Below, in pieces: positions 1 to 9,428 of a stretch of 46,914 bases of DNA. Every line of letters starts with the position of its first letter. Position 1 is the first letter of the stretch. The stretch covers positions 1 to 46,914 of the forward strand of contig NZ_JAYGHP010000021.1 in NCBI RefSeq assembly GCF_034932065.1. Reading direction: 5' to 3'. The notes under the pieces are model-generated. The model was not told the origin of the DNA and searched no databases. It saw nothing but the letters and a program-made list of their open reading frames with translations. This stretch comes from Crocosphaera sp. UHCC 0190 (GTDB taxonomy: Bacteria > Cyanobacteriota > Cyanobacteriia > Cyanobacteriales > Microcystaceae). A program made the translations under genes and the position numbers.

Positions 1-49
1 TAGCCCACCGGGACAATAGCTCGATGCCAGGATTAATCTTAAAGCCCAA

Positions 50-78
50 AAGCTCCTCTAAATATTGAGGGGCTTTTT
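50..78. terminator. Bidirectional intrinsic terminator
   Basis: Nine-base arms AAGCTCCTC and GAGGGGCTT (one G-U pair) enclose an 8-base loop and are followed by TTTTT on the plus strand. Read on the minus strand, the same hairpin is followed by TTTT. It sits just past the 3' end of the minus-strand glycerate kinase gene and probably also ends a plus-strand gene lying off the left edge. Bases 1-49 hold no gene I can identify. Confidence 0.75.
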
Positions 79-113
79 GGTTTAATGAATTTCTGATTTA
101 ACATATCCTTGCA

Positions 114-1175
114 TCACAGGATAAATGATCTTTTATAAACATTTCCGGGACTGTGATCAGAATTAATTTCAATCACTAAATCCACCAATTTAGAATTTTG
201 GAGTAAAGAAGTGATAAATAATTCTGGGTGCAGTGATTTCCAAAAATAATCTACAAATTCATCAATTTCTTGTTCACTCATTCCTGTTTTGCCTGAAGCA
301 ATCATTTGTTGTTCAGCTTCTTTACGCCATTCTTTACTAAAATGATAGTCAAGAGGATAAAGAACCATCAGACTATCTAAGGGTTTCCATAGGGGTAAAT
401 AGTCTTTTAACTTCTGATTAATATCCTTGGCAAATTGTCTATCTTCTTCTGTTTTAATGGGATCTGGGGAGTTATTAAAGTTAGTCTCATCGATGGGACT
501 AACTCCCAAAAACCAGCCTTCAAACAGGATAATATCAGCCTGTTTAATTATTTCTGGTTCTATTCTATCACCTTGTCCATTCCAGAGAGATTTATCAAAA
601 CGAGGAATAGAAATAGGTTGAGAATTATGAGGATCACGCAATTGATTTAAAACCTTAATTCCTAATTCTATATCATGAGTTCCTGGGGGGCCACGCCAAA
701 TTAAACGGGGGTCAATTGCTTTCAGTTTCTGGCGTTCAGCATAGGTTTTATATAAATCGTCAAGAGAAATATCAATTGTTGTGTAACCAAGCTGTTTTAA
801 AATTAAGCGAATAATTGTTGAGAGGGTTGTTTTCCCCGTACCTTGTCCTCCTAAAATTCCTTGAATTAAAGGTCTTTCAAGCTTGTTTCTTTTCTCAGCT
901 AATTGGATTGATAAAGGGAGCCAAAATCTCCATAAGATTGAAAGTATATCATTTCTTTCTAGTTCTAATTTTTGATATGTTTTTTCTAATTCTTTATGAG
1001 TTTCTCTAAATAATTTAGCACGATTGTTTATTTTTCCTAATCCATTAGATTGTGTGATTTTAAAGGCTTGACATTGATTAATATTGGTTAGCTCTTCTTG
1101 CAATAAAACCTCTAATTCCAGGGACGATAAAAGTTTTTTTTGAGTTAATTTGTTAAGTATTTGTAGATAACTCAT
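114..1175 (-). CDS. glyK: D-glycerate 3-kinase (plant GLYK type)
   Basis: Predicted to phosphorylate D-glycerate to 3-phosphoglycerate, the last step of the photorespiratory C2 cycle, in the cytoplasm. The 353-residue protein has a P-loop GGQGTGKTT at about residues 109-117, followed by SLDDLYKTYAERQKL, RGPPGTHD and PRFDKSLWNGQGDR. That order is typical of the plant/cyanobacterial GLYK family within the P-loop kinase (phosphoribulokinase/uridine kinase-like) fold. The N-terminal ~100 residues are helical and carry no recognised motif. It is the last gene of a minus-strand run, 17 bases after the Ycf20-like gene, and ends at a terminator. The gene symbol in cyanobacteria is not uniform, but the family is clear. 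Confidence 0.9.
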   Translation of the reverse strand: MSYLQILNKLTQKKLLSSLELEVLLQEELTNINQCQAFKITQSNGLGKINNRAKLFRETHKELEKTYQKLELERNDILSILWRFWLPLSIQLAEKRNKLERPLIQGILGGQGTGKTTLSTIIRLILKQLGYTTIDISLDDLYKTYAERQKLKAIDPRLIWRGPPGTHDIELGIKVLNQLRDPHNSQPISIPRFDKSLWNGQGDRIEPEIIKQADIILFEGWFLGVSPIDETNFNNSPDPIKTEEDRQFAKDINQKLKDYLPLWKPLDSLMVLYPLDYHFSKEWRKEAEQQMIASGKTGMSEQEIDEFVDYFWKSLHPELFITSLLQNSKLVDLVIEINSDHSPGNVYKRSFIL

Positions 1176-1192
1176 AGATAATTAATACGAAA

Positions 1193-1525
1193 TTATGAAC
1201 CAAGTTTCAGTGCCTCTAAATACAGACTATAGGTGACACCAATTTTAAAAAGGTTTAAAATATCAAGCCAAAGTGATCGCGCCTCGCGCTTGCGACGACG
1301 ATAAGCTATATTACTAATTGTTTCTGTAAAGAGGAGAAGAATTACTCCCACAGTGACATCCCAATAGGCTTCTTGTCCAGCAGTAAGTGAAACAGCTTGC
1401 CCCACAAAAAAGCCTAATAATACACTTATCAGACTTAAGGAAATCCGTCGCCAAGGATTACTAAAAGTTTGATTTAATCGACTTTGTGTAAATTCAACTA
1501 AAGTATTCAGTCTAGTTCGCTGCAT
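1193..1525 (-). CDS. Ycf20-like DUF565 membrane protein
   Basis: A 110-residue protein starting MQRTRLNTLVEFTQSRLNQ, a DUF565/Ycf20 signature. It has two hydrophobic segments (about residues 28-48 and 55-72) followed by a basic stretch, YRRRKREARS. Ycf20-like proteins occur in cyanobacteria and plastids; plant homologues have been linked to non-photochemical quenching, but the molecular role is unknown. It lies 26 bases downstream of the DUF3611 gene and 17 bases upstream of glyK, so the three are probably co-transcribed. Family assignment is from motif recall. Confidence 0.8.
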   Translation of the reverse strand: MQRTRLNTLVEFTQSRLNQTFSNPWRRISLSLISVLLGFFVGQAVSLTAGQEAYWDVTVGVILLLFTETISNIAYRRRKREARSLWLDILNLFKIGVTYSLYLEALKLGS

Positions 1526-1551
1526 TCCTTAAATTTTCCTATTTTTTGATT

Positions 1552-2121
1552 TTATCTATCAAGACGATCTAATAAATATAAACCAACAACAAGCCCAACA
1601 AAATGACATAAAACCGTATGGGTATTAGCAAGAAGTAGTAAAATTTCGCTGGGTGTTGGTAGCTTGCTGGTATCATAAACAGCCGCGCCTTGAGGAATAT
1701 TGGATAATTTCTGCCAGAGAATTCCAACAAATCCTTCTGCCCCAATAATTGAGAAGAAAATACCCACTAAATTAGATAATAACCCTGCCCTAATCAGTTG
1801 TAAAGTTGATGCTTTTTTCGGGCGTTGTGTGGCTTCAGGATTTCTCATCAACCGAGCAATTTTTTTATAGCGGAAACAAATAATAATACTGATAATTAGA
1901 GCTAAAACACCAGCAATGGAGCAGAAGATACTAAAGCTAGTTCCTTCAGCCGATTTTTGTTGAACGACTAAACCCGCTAAAGAGAGGGATAAAAGAGCAA
2001 CGGCCAACACTCCTAAAATTAACTGTCCCCAGAAACCAATATTTCCTGCCCATGAGAGAATGGTTGCAGCGCGTTTGACATTAGGGGGAAGAGGGCGAGC
2101 AATTTCGTAGTTTTGACTCAT
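1552..2121 (-). CDS. DUF3611 family membrane protein
   Basis: Multi-spanning membrane protein of the cyanobacterial/plant DUF3611 family, function unknown. The text MSQNYEIARPLPPNVKRAATILSW is followed by four hydrophobic stretches: two close together near residues 35-85, one near 120-140 and one near the C-terminus. The frame stays open to a TTG at 2148, but I place the start at the internal ATG at 2121 because it begins the conserved part; neither site has a strong ribosome-binding site. It is first in the minus-strand run DUF3611 / Ycf20-like / glyK. Confidence 0.75.
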   Translation of the reverse strand: MSQNYEIARPLPPNVKRAATILSWAGNIGFWGQLILGVLAVALLSLSLAGLVVQQKSAEGTSFSIFCSIAGVLALIISIIICFRYKKIARLMRNPEATQRPKKASTLQLIRAGLLSNLVGIFFSIIGAEGFVGILWQKLSNIPQGAAVYDTSKLPTPSEILLLLANTHTVLCHFVGLVVGLYLLDRLDR

Positions 2122-2288
2122 AAGGCTTAAAACTAACACAGTTTCCAATTAAACTACTTTTTAATGATGACACAAAGCTCTCAGTCAGGCATTAGTTTAA
2201 GATTGACTTAACTGTCATATCCTTCAATAGTGTACATAGATTTTGCTACTATTAAAGTTTAACTCTATTTTCCTAAGCTCCTGTCCCT

Positions 2289-3488
2289 ATGAGTTTGAAT
2301 TGGATTCGCCGTGCCGATCGCTTAAAGGCTTTACCTCCCTATGTTTTTGCCCGCTTAGATGAACTCAAAGCAAGGGCTAGGGAACAGGGGTTAGATTTGA
2401 TAGACTTGGGTATGGGGAACCCTGATGGGTTGGCCCCTCAACCTGTGATTGATGCTGCGATCGCGGCGTTACATGAGCCGCAAACTCATGGATATCCACC
2501 CTTTGAAGGAACAGCTAGTTTTCGCCAGGGGATCACTACTTGGTATCAACGCTGTTATCGGGTAGATCTCGATCCCAGTTGTGAAGCTTTGCCATTAATT
2601 GGCTCTAAGGAAGGGTTGGGTCATTTAGCCCTAGCATATATTAATCCTGGGGATGTGGTATTAGTTCCCAGTCCTTCTTATCCGGCTCATTTTCGGGGGC
2701 CATTAATTGCGGGGGGACAAATTTACCCATTGATTTTGTCCGCAGAAAAAGATTGGTTGATTGATCTAAGTTCCATTCCTGAAAATATAGCTCAAGCAGC
2801 TAAAATTCTTTATTTTAACTATCCTAATAATCCCACAACGGCAACGGCACCAAGGGAGTTTTTTGAAGAGATTGTAAAGTGGGCCCATCATTATGAAATC
2901 ATGTTAGTACATGATCTATGTTATGCCGAATTAGCTTTTGACGGATATCAACCAACCAGTTTATTAGAAATTCCTGGGGGGAAAGAAATTGGGGTGGAAT
3001 TTCATACCTTATCCAAAACCTATAATATGGCGGGATGGCGTGTGGGATTTGTCGTGGGAAATGGGTCGATTATTCAAGGGTTACGGACACTTAAAACTAA
3101 CCTAGATTATGGGATTTTTGCCGCCGTACAAGCGGCAGCAGAAACAGCCTTACAGTTGCCTGATATTTATATTAAACGAGTGCAGGAACGCTATCAAACA
3201 AGACGAGATTTTTTGATTAAAGGGTTAGGAGAATTAGGGTGGAAAATCAAGCCATCTCAAGCAACCATGTATATGTGGATTCCTTGTCCAGTGGGGACAA
3301 ATTCGACAGATTTTGCCTTAGATGTCTTGGAAAAAACAGGTATTGTTTTTACCCCTGGCAATGCCTTTGGTGAAGGAGGAGAAGGCTATGTTCGGGTGAG
3401 TTTAATTGCGGAATGTGATCGCTTGGGAGAGGCGTTAAACCGTCTGAAACAAGCGGGAATTTATTATGACAAAAGTTTGATTGTTTAA
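2289..3488 (+). CDS. Class I/II PLP-dependent aminotransferase (aspartate/alanine type)
   Basis: A 399-residue fold-type I aminotransferase. The PLP lysine is K243 in HTLSKTYNMAGWRVGF; NYPNNPT (about 177-183) and HDLCYAEL (D209, Y212) supply the usual cofactor contacts, and YVRVSLI near the C-terminus carries the carboxylate-binding arginine. N-terminal text NWIRRADRLKALPPYVFARLD resembles the AlaC / LL-diaminopimelate aminotransferase-related group common in cyanobacteria. It probably moves amino groups between an amino acid and 2-oxoglutarate; the exact substrate (aspartate, alanine, or LL-diaminopimelate) cannot be settled by eye. It stands alone on the plus strand with about 170 bases between it and the divergent DUF3611 gene. 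Confidence 0.85.
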   Translation: MSLNWIRRADRLKALPPYVFARLDELKARAREQGLDLIDLGMGNPDGLAPQPVIDAAIAALHEPQTHGYPPFEGTASFRQGITTWYQRCYRVDLDPSCEALPLIGSKEGLGHLALAYINPGDVVLVPSPSYPAHFRGPLIAGGQIYPLILSAEKDWLIDLSSIPENIAQAAKILYFNYPNNPTTATAPREFFEEIVKWAHHYEIMLVHDLCYAELAFDGYQPTSLLEIPGGKEIGVEFHTLSKTYNMAGWRVGFVVGNGSIIQGLRTLKTNLDYGIFAAVQAAAETALQLPDIYIKRVQERYQTRRDFLIKGLGELGWKIKPSQATMYMWIPCPVGTNSTDFALDVLEKTGIVFTPGNAFGEGGEGYVRVSLIAECDRLGEALNRLKQAGIYYDKSLIV

Positions 3489-3593
3489 CTTCTGCAAAGC
3501 AACCTAGGCTAATTTTGTCCAAGTGTGCTAAACATTAACAGTAAGTCATCACCCGATCGCTTTTAAGATCTTTTTAGAAACGCCCTAACCACC

Positions 3594-4589
3594 ATGAATC
3601 TCTCTGATAACCCTAATTCATCGGAAAAAATAACCCATCAACCTCACCCCAGTTCAATCAACCATTCTGAACCTCCCATTGAGGGGGAAATTATTGCAGA
3701 AACCCAGATTAGCCCGAACCAGAGAGAAGCAGTAGACGAAACCCCCATTAATCTCATCTATCAACCTTCAACCTGGGAAGAAGAATTTAGCTTTGAAAAA
3801 GACTCCCATAACCCTCTTCCTTTGTGGTTACAACAAGCATTAATGCCCTTTACAAGCCCTTGGGGACTGGCTTCTTTATCATTGATTGTAGCCGCTAATT
3901 TAGTCATCTGTGGGGTACAGATATGGAAAGGGAATATCTCAACCCCAGAGACAACCGCTACCTTAACCCCAACAGAAATCTTATCGAAGTTGCCAAACCC
4001 TAGCCCCACAAAAGACCCTTCAGACTCAATGGAGTTAGATTCATTGAGTACCGTCTCGACTTCAACTGTTCCTAAGCCACCGAATCCCAAAAATCAAACC
4101 TCCGGGCCAAAACCTCAACCTGTTGCGGCGAATGTGGTCAATGTTAATCAACCTTTAAGCCTAAGCAACGCCATTTTACCCCCTTCCTTGCAACCCCAAG
4201 TTCCCCCCAACTATGAAGTCTCTGCCACTGCCATTCCCATTCCTCCCCGTCCCGTTCCTCTCCGTCCAATAACCCCCCCCTTGCCCCCCCCTCCACCCCT
4301 TAACAGCTTTCAACCCCCTGCGGTTCAACCTGTGGCTATTCAACCCCCACCACCTCCATCAAATGGGATAGAAATAGAAATTTCCGAGGAGGAACAAGTT
4401 CGTCAAGCAATTAAACAACAACTCCAGAGGGAAGAAAGCAACAATAGAGAGACACCCCTTGGTTTTAATCATAAGACTCGTTTAGAACTGCAAAATGGGC
4501 TTAACCAAGTCCCTCCTGAGTTATTGCCTCGACAAGTTAACCAACTTGAACAACTTCAGCAAAGACAGGTCTTAGATTCGGTAAAGTAG
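3594..4589 (+). CDS. Proline-rich single-pass membrane protein, unknown function
   Basis: 331 residues with no family I recognise. The N-terminal ~80 residues are polar. One hydrophobic segment follows at about residues 88-107 (WGLASLSLIVAANLVICGVQ). The rest is Ser/Thr/Pro-rich and becomes strongly proline-rich at about 200-255, with runs such as PPLPPPPPL, then a charged Gln/Glu-rich helix to the end. The arrangement suggests an inner-membrane anchor with an extended periplasmic or cytoplasmic arm, like a spacer or scaffold. It ends 35 bases before the PspA-type gene, so the two may share a transcript and an envelope-related role (inference). Confidence 0.7.
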   Translation: MNLSDNPNSSEKITHQPHPSSINHSEPPIEGEIIAETQISPNQREAVDETPINLIYQPSTWEEEFSFEKDSHNPLPLWLQQALMPFTSPWGLASLSLIVAANLVICGVQIWKGNISTPETTATLTPTEILSKLPNPSPTKDPSDSMELDSLSTVSTSTVPKPPNPKNQTSGPKPQPVAANVVNVNQPLSLSNAILPPSLQPQVPPNYEVSATAIPIPPRPVPLRPITPPLPPPPPLNSFQPPAVQPVAIQPPPPPSNGIEIEISEEEQVRQAIKQQLQREESNNRETPLGFNHKTRLELQNGLNQVPPELLPRQVNQLEQLQQRQVLDSVK

Positions 4590-4624
4590 AGTCATACGGG
4601 TGATGATAAGTTAGGAGGCTCATA

Positions 4625-5329
4625 ATGGAATGGTTAGAACGGGTTAGTCGGGCGGTACGGGCGCAAATTAATAGCTTGGTGCAGGAAGCAGAAGATCCCG
4701 AAAAGCTACTAGAAGAAGCGATCGCCCAAATGGAACAGGAATTAATTGCCATGCGTCGTGCCTTAGCTGAGGCGATCGCTACCCATAAGAGTGCAGAACG
4801 CCAATTGGCCCGTTATGAGGCTGCGGCTAGTAAATGGTATGAAAGAGCAGAATTAGCCTTAGAAAAGGGCAATGAAGTCTTAGCAAGAGAAGCGTTAGTT
4901 AATCGTCAATCTTATCAACAACAAGCCCAAACTATTCAAAATCAACTGGGTCAACAAACGCAAATTATTCAGAAAGTTAAGCAAGATTTACGGCAATTAG
5001 AACAAAAATATAGTGAAGCAAAAGCGAAAAAAAGTCTTTATTTGGCCCGACTTCGTTCTGCGATGGCTTCTCAAAAACTTAATGAAGTCATGGGAAATTT
5101 TGTGCCTGGTAGTTCTGATAATCTTTTTGAGAAAATTGATGCCAGAATTTTAGAACTTGAGGCCCAATCAGAATTAATGGGACATCTGGGTGATCCTCTA
5201 GAAAAACAGTTTACTGAACTTGAAGGAAACAAAAATATTGAGGCTGATTTAGCTAATCTTAAAGCTAAGAAACTTAAATCTTCTCCTTCAGAACTCGAAG
5301 AACTGCGGGCTAAAATTGATAAACTATAA
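4625..5329 (+). CDS. PspA/IM30 family membrane-remodelling protein
   Basis: 234 residues that are almost wholly predicted coiled coil, starting MEWLERVSRAVRAQINSLVQEAEDPEKLLEEAI. This is the PspA/IM30 (ESCRT-III-related) signature: an amphipathic first helix, then long heptad-rich helices. It lacks the extra C-terminal helix that marks Vipp1/IM30, so it is better called PspA-like. Family members bind stressed membranes as large rings or rods. A clear ribosome-binding site, AGGAGG, precedes the ATG by a few bases. It sits between a proline-rich membrane protein and a PlsC-like acyltransferase, with about 35 bases on either side, which supports a joint role in membrane upkeep. Confidence 0.88.
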   Translation: MEWLERVSRAVRAQINSLVQEAEDPEKLLEEAIAQMEQELIAMRRALAEAIATHKSAERQLARYEAAASKWYERAELALEKGNEVLAREALVNRQSYQQQAQTIQNQLGQQTQIIQKVKQDLRQLEQKYSEAKAKKSLYLARLRSAMASQKLNEVMGNFVPGSSDNLFEKIDARILELEAQSELMGHLGDPLEKQFTELEGNKNIEADLANLKAKKLKSSPSELEELRAKIDKL

Positions 5330-5363
5330 CGCGATCAACTAGCACAAAAATCTACAATCTACC

Positions 5364-6719
5364 ATGAGTCAATTATCACAACAAGCTCAACCTCCTTTAG
5401 AATTTATTCCTCCGGCTTTTAATCCTTTAATTTTGCGAGGATGTCAAACTATTTTACCATTGTGGTTACAATGGCAAACTAATATTAAACAAATTGATGG
5501 GAAAAATATTGAAAAATTAGCCCATCTTTATCAGGAATTTCAATCGGGTAAAATTCGCTTTCTTATGGCGTTTCGTCATCCCAATGTTAATGATCCTTAT
5601 TGCATGGGATATCTCGTTTGGAAACTCCTACCACGAGTTGCAAAACAGCATAATATTAGCCTGAATTATCCCATTCATTCTCATTTTATGTATGATCGCG
5701 GCATTCCTCTTTGGGCAGGTTCAGCAGTGGGTTGGTTATACTCACAATTAGGGGGAACATCGATACAACGGGGGAAATTAGATATGCCTGGTTTGCGATC
5801 GGCTAGAGATTTATTTGTTAATAGTAAATTCCCTCTTTCAGCAGCACCAGAAGGGGCAACAAATGGTCATAATGAAATTATTAGTCCCTTAGAACCAGGA
5901 ATTGCTCAATTAGGGTTTTGGTGTGCGGAAGATCTCCGAAAAGCTAACCGCGATGAGGAGGTTTTTATTGTTCCTATTGGCATCCAATATCATTATCTTA
6001 CACCCCCTTGGGATGAAATAGAAGCCTTATTAACTCAGTTGGAAAAAGATAGCGGAATTCCTACTAATAACAATCAAAAAAATGGGATAAATGAGGAAGA
6101 CCTTTATAAAAGATTATATCAGTTAGGGGAACGGATGTTAACGGTGATGGAAGACTTTTATCGTAAGTTTTATCATCGAGATTTACCGAATACATCTGAA
6201 CAAACTTTACCTGAAAGATTGAATAATTTAATGAATACTGCGTTAGAAGTAGCAGAAACCTATTTTAATCTGAGTCCAAAAGGTAGCATTATTGATCGTT
6301 GTCGTCGTTTAGAACAAGCAGGATGGGATTATATTTATCGAGACGATTTTAAACAAATTGATCAATTGTCAAAGGTAGAAAAAGGATTAGGCGATCGCAT
6401 TGCTGAAGAAGCGAGTTTTAAGATGTGGCATATGCGTTTAGTGGAGTCTTTTGTGGCAGTTACGGGACATTATGTACAGGAAAAAAGTACCGCAGAACGG
6501 TTTGCAGAGACAACCTTATTATTGTGGGATTTAGTGACAAGAATTAAGGGTGAAAGTGCCTTTTTCCGTCCCCAATTAGGTCAACAAAAAGTGAAAATAA
6601 CTATTGGTGATCCGATTTCCGTTTCTGCGCGTTCTGATAATTATAAAAAATCCCGTCGTCAAGTAGTAGAAAGTTTAACTCAAGACTTACAAGAAGCGTT
6701 AGAAGATTTGATTGATTAA
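5364..6719 (+). CDS. PlsC-like acyltransferase
   Basis: 451 residues. The glycerolipid acyltransferase block I motif H-x4-D is at H72-PNVN-D77, and the APEGATNG text at about residues 161-168 matches the block III EG signature. Such enzymes move an acyl chain to lysophosphatidate or a similar acceptor at the membrane face. The protein is longer than typical PlsC (about 240 residues): the ~200-residue C-terminal half (from the segment LYKRLYQLGERML on) is helical and not assignable. It follows the PspA gene by 34 bases. Substrate is unproven; a cyanobacterial lipid or lysophospholipid acyl acceptor is likely. Confidence 0.8.
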   Translation: MSQLSQQAQPPLEFIPPAFNPLILRGCQTILPLWLQWQTNIKQIDGKNIEKLAHLYQEFQSGKIRFLMAFRHPNVNDPYCMGYLVWKLLPRVAKQHNISLNYPIHSHFMYDRGIPLWAGSAVGWLYSQLGGTSIQRGKLDMPGLRSARDLFVNSKFPLSAAPEGATNGHNEIISPLEPGIAQLGFWCAEDLRKANRDEEVFIVPIGIQYHYLTPPWDEIEALLTQLEKDSGIPTNNNQKNGINEEDLYKRLYQLGERMLTVMEDFYRKFYHRDLPNTSEQTLPERLNNLMNTALEVAETYFNLSPKGSIIDRCRRLEQAGWDYIYRDDFKQIDQLSKVEKGLGDRIAEEASFKMWHMRLVESFVAVTGHYVQEKSTAERFAETTLLLWDLVTRIKGESAFFRPQLGQQKVKITIGDPISVSARSDNYKKSRRQVVESLTQDLQEALEDLID

Positions 6720-6727
6720 ACCAAATT

Positions 6728-6742
6728 CAGACTTCAAGTCTG
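6728..6742. repeat. Short inverted repeat between convergent genes
   Basis: CAGACTT-C-AAGTCTG is a perfect 7-base inverted repeat with a one-base centre. It lies in the 45-base gap between the convergent acyltransferase and SelD-fusion genes. It is not followed by a strong T run on either strand, so a terminator role is uncertain. Confidence 0.45.
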
Positions 6743-6764
6743 TATGTAGGTGTTGATTTAGCTG

Positions 6765-9029
6765 TTATTTCACTATCACTTTAATTTCATAATTTTTCTC
6801 TAAAACTTCCCCCATAATACTACTTTGATTATATCCTAAATCAATCAGTTTTCGCAAGCATTTTTCAGCATTTTTTTGAGGAATCGCTGCCAACAGTCCC
6901 CCAGAGGTTTGCGGATCAAATAATAGGGAGTATTTAGGTAAATTAAGAACTTTTTGTCGATTACTAATATAAGTTGCTACTGCCAAATTCTGGGAATGTA
7001 AAGAACTAAAAATTCCTTGTTTTACAGTATCGATAGAACCAAGCAAAACCGGAATATTATCTAAGTCTAATTTGACTGATACTTGAGATGCTTTCATCAT
7101 CTCTAACAAATGACCTAATAACCCAAACCCTGTGATATCTGTACAAGCAGTTGCCCCAAATTCTAACAAGATTTCTGAGGCTTTTTGATTAGAGATTAAC
7201 ATAGATTCAATGGCATTATCTATCCAGTTTCCTTTCGCTTTGTAAACCATATCAGCAGCAAATAAAGTTCCCGTACCAATAGCTTTCGTTAAAATCAGTA
7301 AATCTCCCGGTTTCATGCCGCTTTTTCTTAATAAATTTTCAGGTGAAATAAAACCATTACAAGATAAACCAAATCCTAAATCTGATCCCTGTAATGTATG
7401 ACCTCCAATTAAAGAAACCTGATCATTATTGAGGACTTTAAGACAACCTTGTAACAGTTGATATAAGATTTCTTCTACAATTTTATCATCACCATAAGGC
7501 AAAGTAACAAGAGCTAAAACACTATGAGTAGTCGCTCCCATTGCCCATAAATCACTTAAACAATGATTAGCTGTAATTTGACCAAAAATAAAGGGATCGC
7601 TGACTAAATTCGGAAAGAAATCAATGGTTTGTACTAATAATTTTTCACTGTTTAATTTAATTACTGCCCCATCATCAGGAAACTTTAACCCGATAATTAC
7701 TTCTGGATTTTCAATAAAGTTTAATCTGTTTAAAGTTCTTTCTAAAATTTGACTACCAACCTTTGATGCACAACCAGTACAAGGTAAAAAGTCTTGATTA
7801 TTTTTGCCATTTAACTGTATTTTTTGAGAGCTATTTAACCCTGATGACATCACAGGTAAATTCTTAAATTGATTCATGAATTTACGGTCAATATAATCCT
7901 TCCACTTCCATAAAAAAGCTGCCTCTAGCCCCAAATAACCCCAAGATGCGATCGCCTTCTTATTTCCTGTTCCAATTAAACTCAAATAATAGTTTTGAGG
8001 ATAATAAGCTTTTAAGGATTTACCTAAAATAATGCGCTGTAAATTCTCAAATAAAGGTTTTCCTTGACGCACAGCAAAAACACCAGCTTTTGGACGCATA
8101 TAATGTTCTATTGTCGCTATATCTCCCGCAGCAAATATATGAGAATGACAGACAGACTGTAAATAATTATTAACTAATATAAACCCCTTTTTATTAGTAG
8201 TTAACCCTGATGCTTTTATCCATTCAGGAGCAGAAGCTTGAGTAACCCAAAAGACAATATCACAACTTACATTTAAACCAGATTCACAGAAAACTTGATA
8301 GGAATTTTCTGATATTTTTTCTAGTTTAGATACCTTTGTATTCAGATGAATATTTATGCCTCTAGTTGATAAAATATGTTCTAATTTACTACTCACCCAA
8401 GAATTATGTCCTGTTAATAAAGTTTGACCTTGATGAAATATATGAATTATTAAATTGCTTAAAGGTTGCTGAGCTTTTTCTAAAATTGCTTGTAGATGTG
8501 TCTGCATATTTAAGGCTAATTCTACGCCACCTGCACCTCCACCAACAATAGTGATTTTATAGATATTTTTGGAATTATTTTCAACAGTTTCAATAAGCTG
8601 ATTCCAAGCAGCTAAAAATTGGGGTACTGGTTTAGCAGAAATACTATATTGAGAGGCACCTGGTATGGTATTAGTATTAGGGGTACTGCCAATATCAATA
8701 GATAAATAATCAAAAGAAATAGGCGGATGATTTTTACAAATAACTTGCTTATTATCTAAGTTTAAACCAATGGCTTGATCAAGATAAAATTGTGCTTGAG
8801 AAAACCGAGCAAGACGACGTAAATCTATATGAGTTTCCTCAAAGGTATAGAAACCAGCTACATGACCTGGTAACATACCAGAATAAGGGGTGTGAGACGT
8901 ATCACTAATTAAAGTTAAACATACCCCAGGAATAGGATTCATTCCCCATCGCTTTAAGAGAATAGCATGACTATGACCACCTCCAATTAAAACTAAGTTA
9001 TGAGTCAAAGGAATTGGTTTAGATAGCAT
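6765..9029 (-). CDS. selD: FAD-dependent oxidoreductase / selenide, water dikinase fusion (SelD)
   Basis: 754 residues in two parts. Residues 1 to about 370 are an NDH-2-like FAD/NAD(P) oxidoreductase with GGGHSH near 17-21 and a second dinucleotide fold, IVGGGAGGVELAL, near 160. Residues from about 410 on are SelD, which makes selenophosphate from selenide and ATP. The catalytic loop PCTGCASKVG gives C420 and K423 at the positions of E. coli Cys17 and Lys20, so the enzyme uses Cys, not selenocysteine; GGHTLQG and FGLLGHL motifs follow. This fusion is known in cyanobacteria and some other bacteria; the oxidoreductase may reduce the selenium source (inference). No selenoprotein or SelA/SelU gene is nearby. 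Confidence 0.92.
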   Translation of the reverse strand: MLSKPIPLTHNLVLIGGGHSHAILLKRWGMNPIPGVCLTLISDTSHTPYSGMLPGHVAGFYTFEETHIDLRRLARFSQAQFYLDQAIGLNLDNKQVICKNHPPISFDYLSIDIGSTPNTNTIPGASQYSISAKPVPQFLAAWNQLIETVENNSKNIYKITIVGGGAGGVELALNMQTHLQAILEKAQQPLSNLIIHIFHQGQTLLTGHNSWVSSKLEHILSTRGINIHLNTKVSKLEKISENSYQVFCESGLNVSCDIVFWVTQASAPEWIKASGLTTNKKGFILVNNYLQSVCHSHIFAAGDIATIEHYMRPKAGVFAVRQGKPLFENLQRIILGKSLKAYYPQNYYLSLIGTGNKKAIASWGYLGLEAAFLWKWKDYIDRKFMNQFKNLPVMSSGLNSSQKIQLNGKNNQDFLPCTGCASKVGSQILERTLNRLNFIENPEVIIGLKFPDDGAVIKLNSEKLLVQTIDFFPNLVSDPFIFGQITANHCLSDLWAMGATTHSVLALVTLPYGDDKIVEEILYQLLQGCLKVLNNDQVSLIGGHTLQGSDLGFGLSCNGFISPENLLRKSGMKPGDLLILTKAIGTGTLFAADMVYKAKGNWIDNAIESMLISNQKASEILLEFGATACTDITGFGLLGHLLEMMKASQVSVKLDLDNIPVLLGSIDTVKQGIFSSLHSQNLAVATYISNRQKVLNLPKYSLLFDPQTSGGLLAAIPQKNAEKCLRKLIDLGYNQSSIMGEVLEKNYEIKVIVK

Positions 9030-9111
9030 TGATACTTTTTATGATTATTGATTAACGATAACTGTTATTTATGATAAACTAATCAGGAATAAATTTTAAA
9101 CCTAAATTAAT

Positions 9112-9417
9112 TTGCGATCTCTTAAGGTGAACTTTCTAAAACTCTTATTGATCATTATCTTCTCATTGATGATGACATTGCCAGTTAATGCAGCATTATG
9201 TCATCAGACAGATCATCATACCATTTGTATCTTAAAGATCAAACGGAGTGCTAAGAATTATTGGGAATATCGCGCTGCTGTTACAATTGATCAAGAAGTG
9301 AGACCAATGGAGATTTATAATTGTCGAGAACAACACCGCATTACCAAAGAGGGAAATATGATACCCTTTGAGTCTGATGGTGCTGGAACCTATATTTGTC
9401 GTGTATTAAAGAGGTAA
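9112..9417 (+). CDS. Small secreted protein, unknown function
   Basis: 101 residues beginning at a TTG. An N-terminal hydrophobic helix (LLLIIIFSLMMTLPVNA) with an apparent signal-peptidase site after VNA suggests export. The mature part of about 75 residues has four cysteines (ALCHQ, TICIL, YNCRE, YICRV), so two disulfides are plausible. I do not recognise a family. It is 11 bases upstream of the preferred RsmE start, hence probably co-transcribed. No ATG start is available, which lowers confidence in the exact N-terminus. Confidence 0.65.
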   Translation: MRSLKVNFLKLLLIIIFSLMMTLPVNAALCHQTDHHTICILKIKRSAKNYWEYRAAVTIDQEVRPMEIYNCREQHRITKEGNMIPFESDGAGTYICRVLKR

Positions 9418-9428
9418 GTAAGTATAAA

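Noticed and set aside
8366-8551. 61-codon plus-strand frame within the SelD fusion gene
   Set aside because: Opposite-strand shadow of a well-supported gene.
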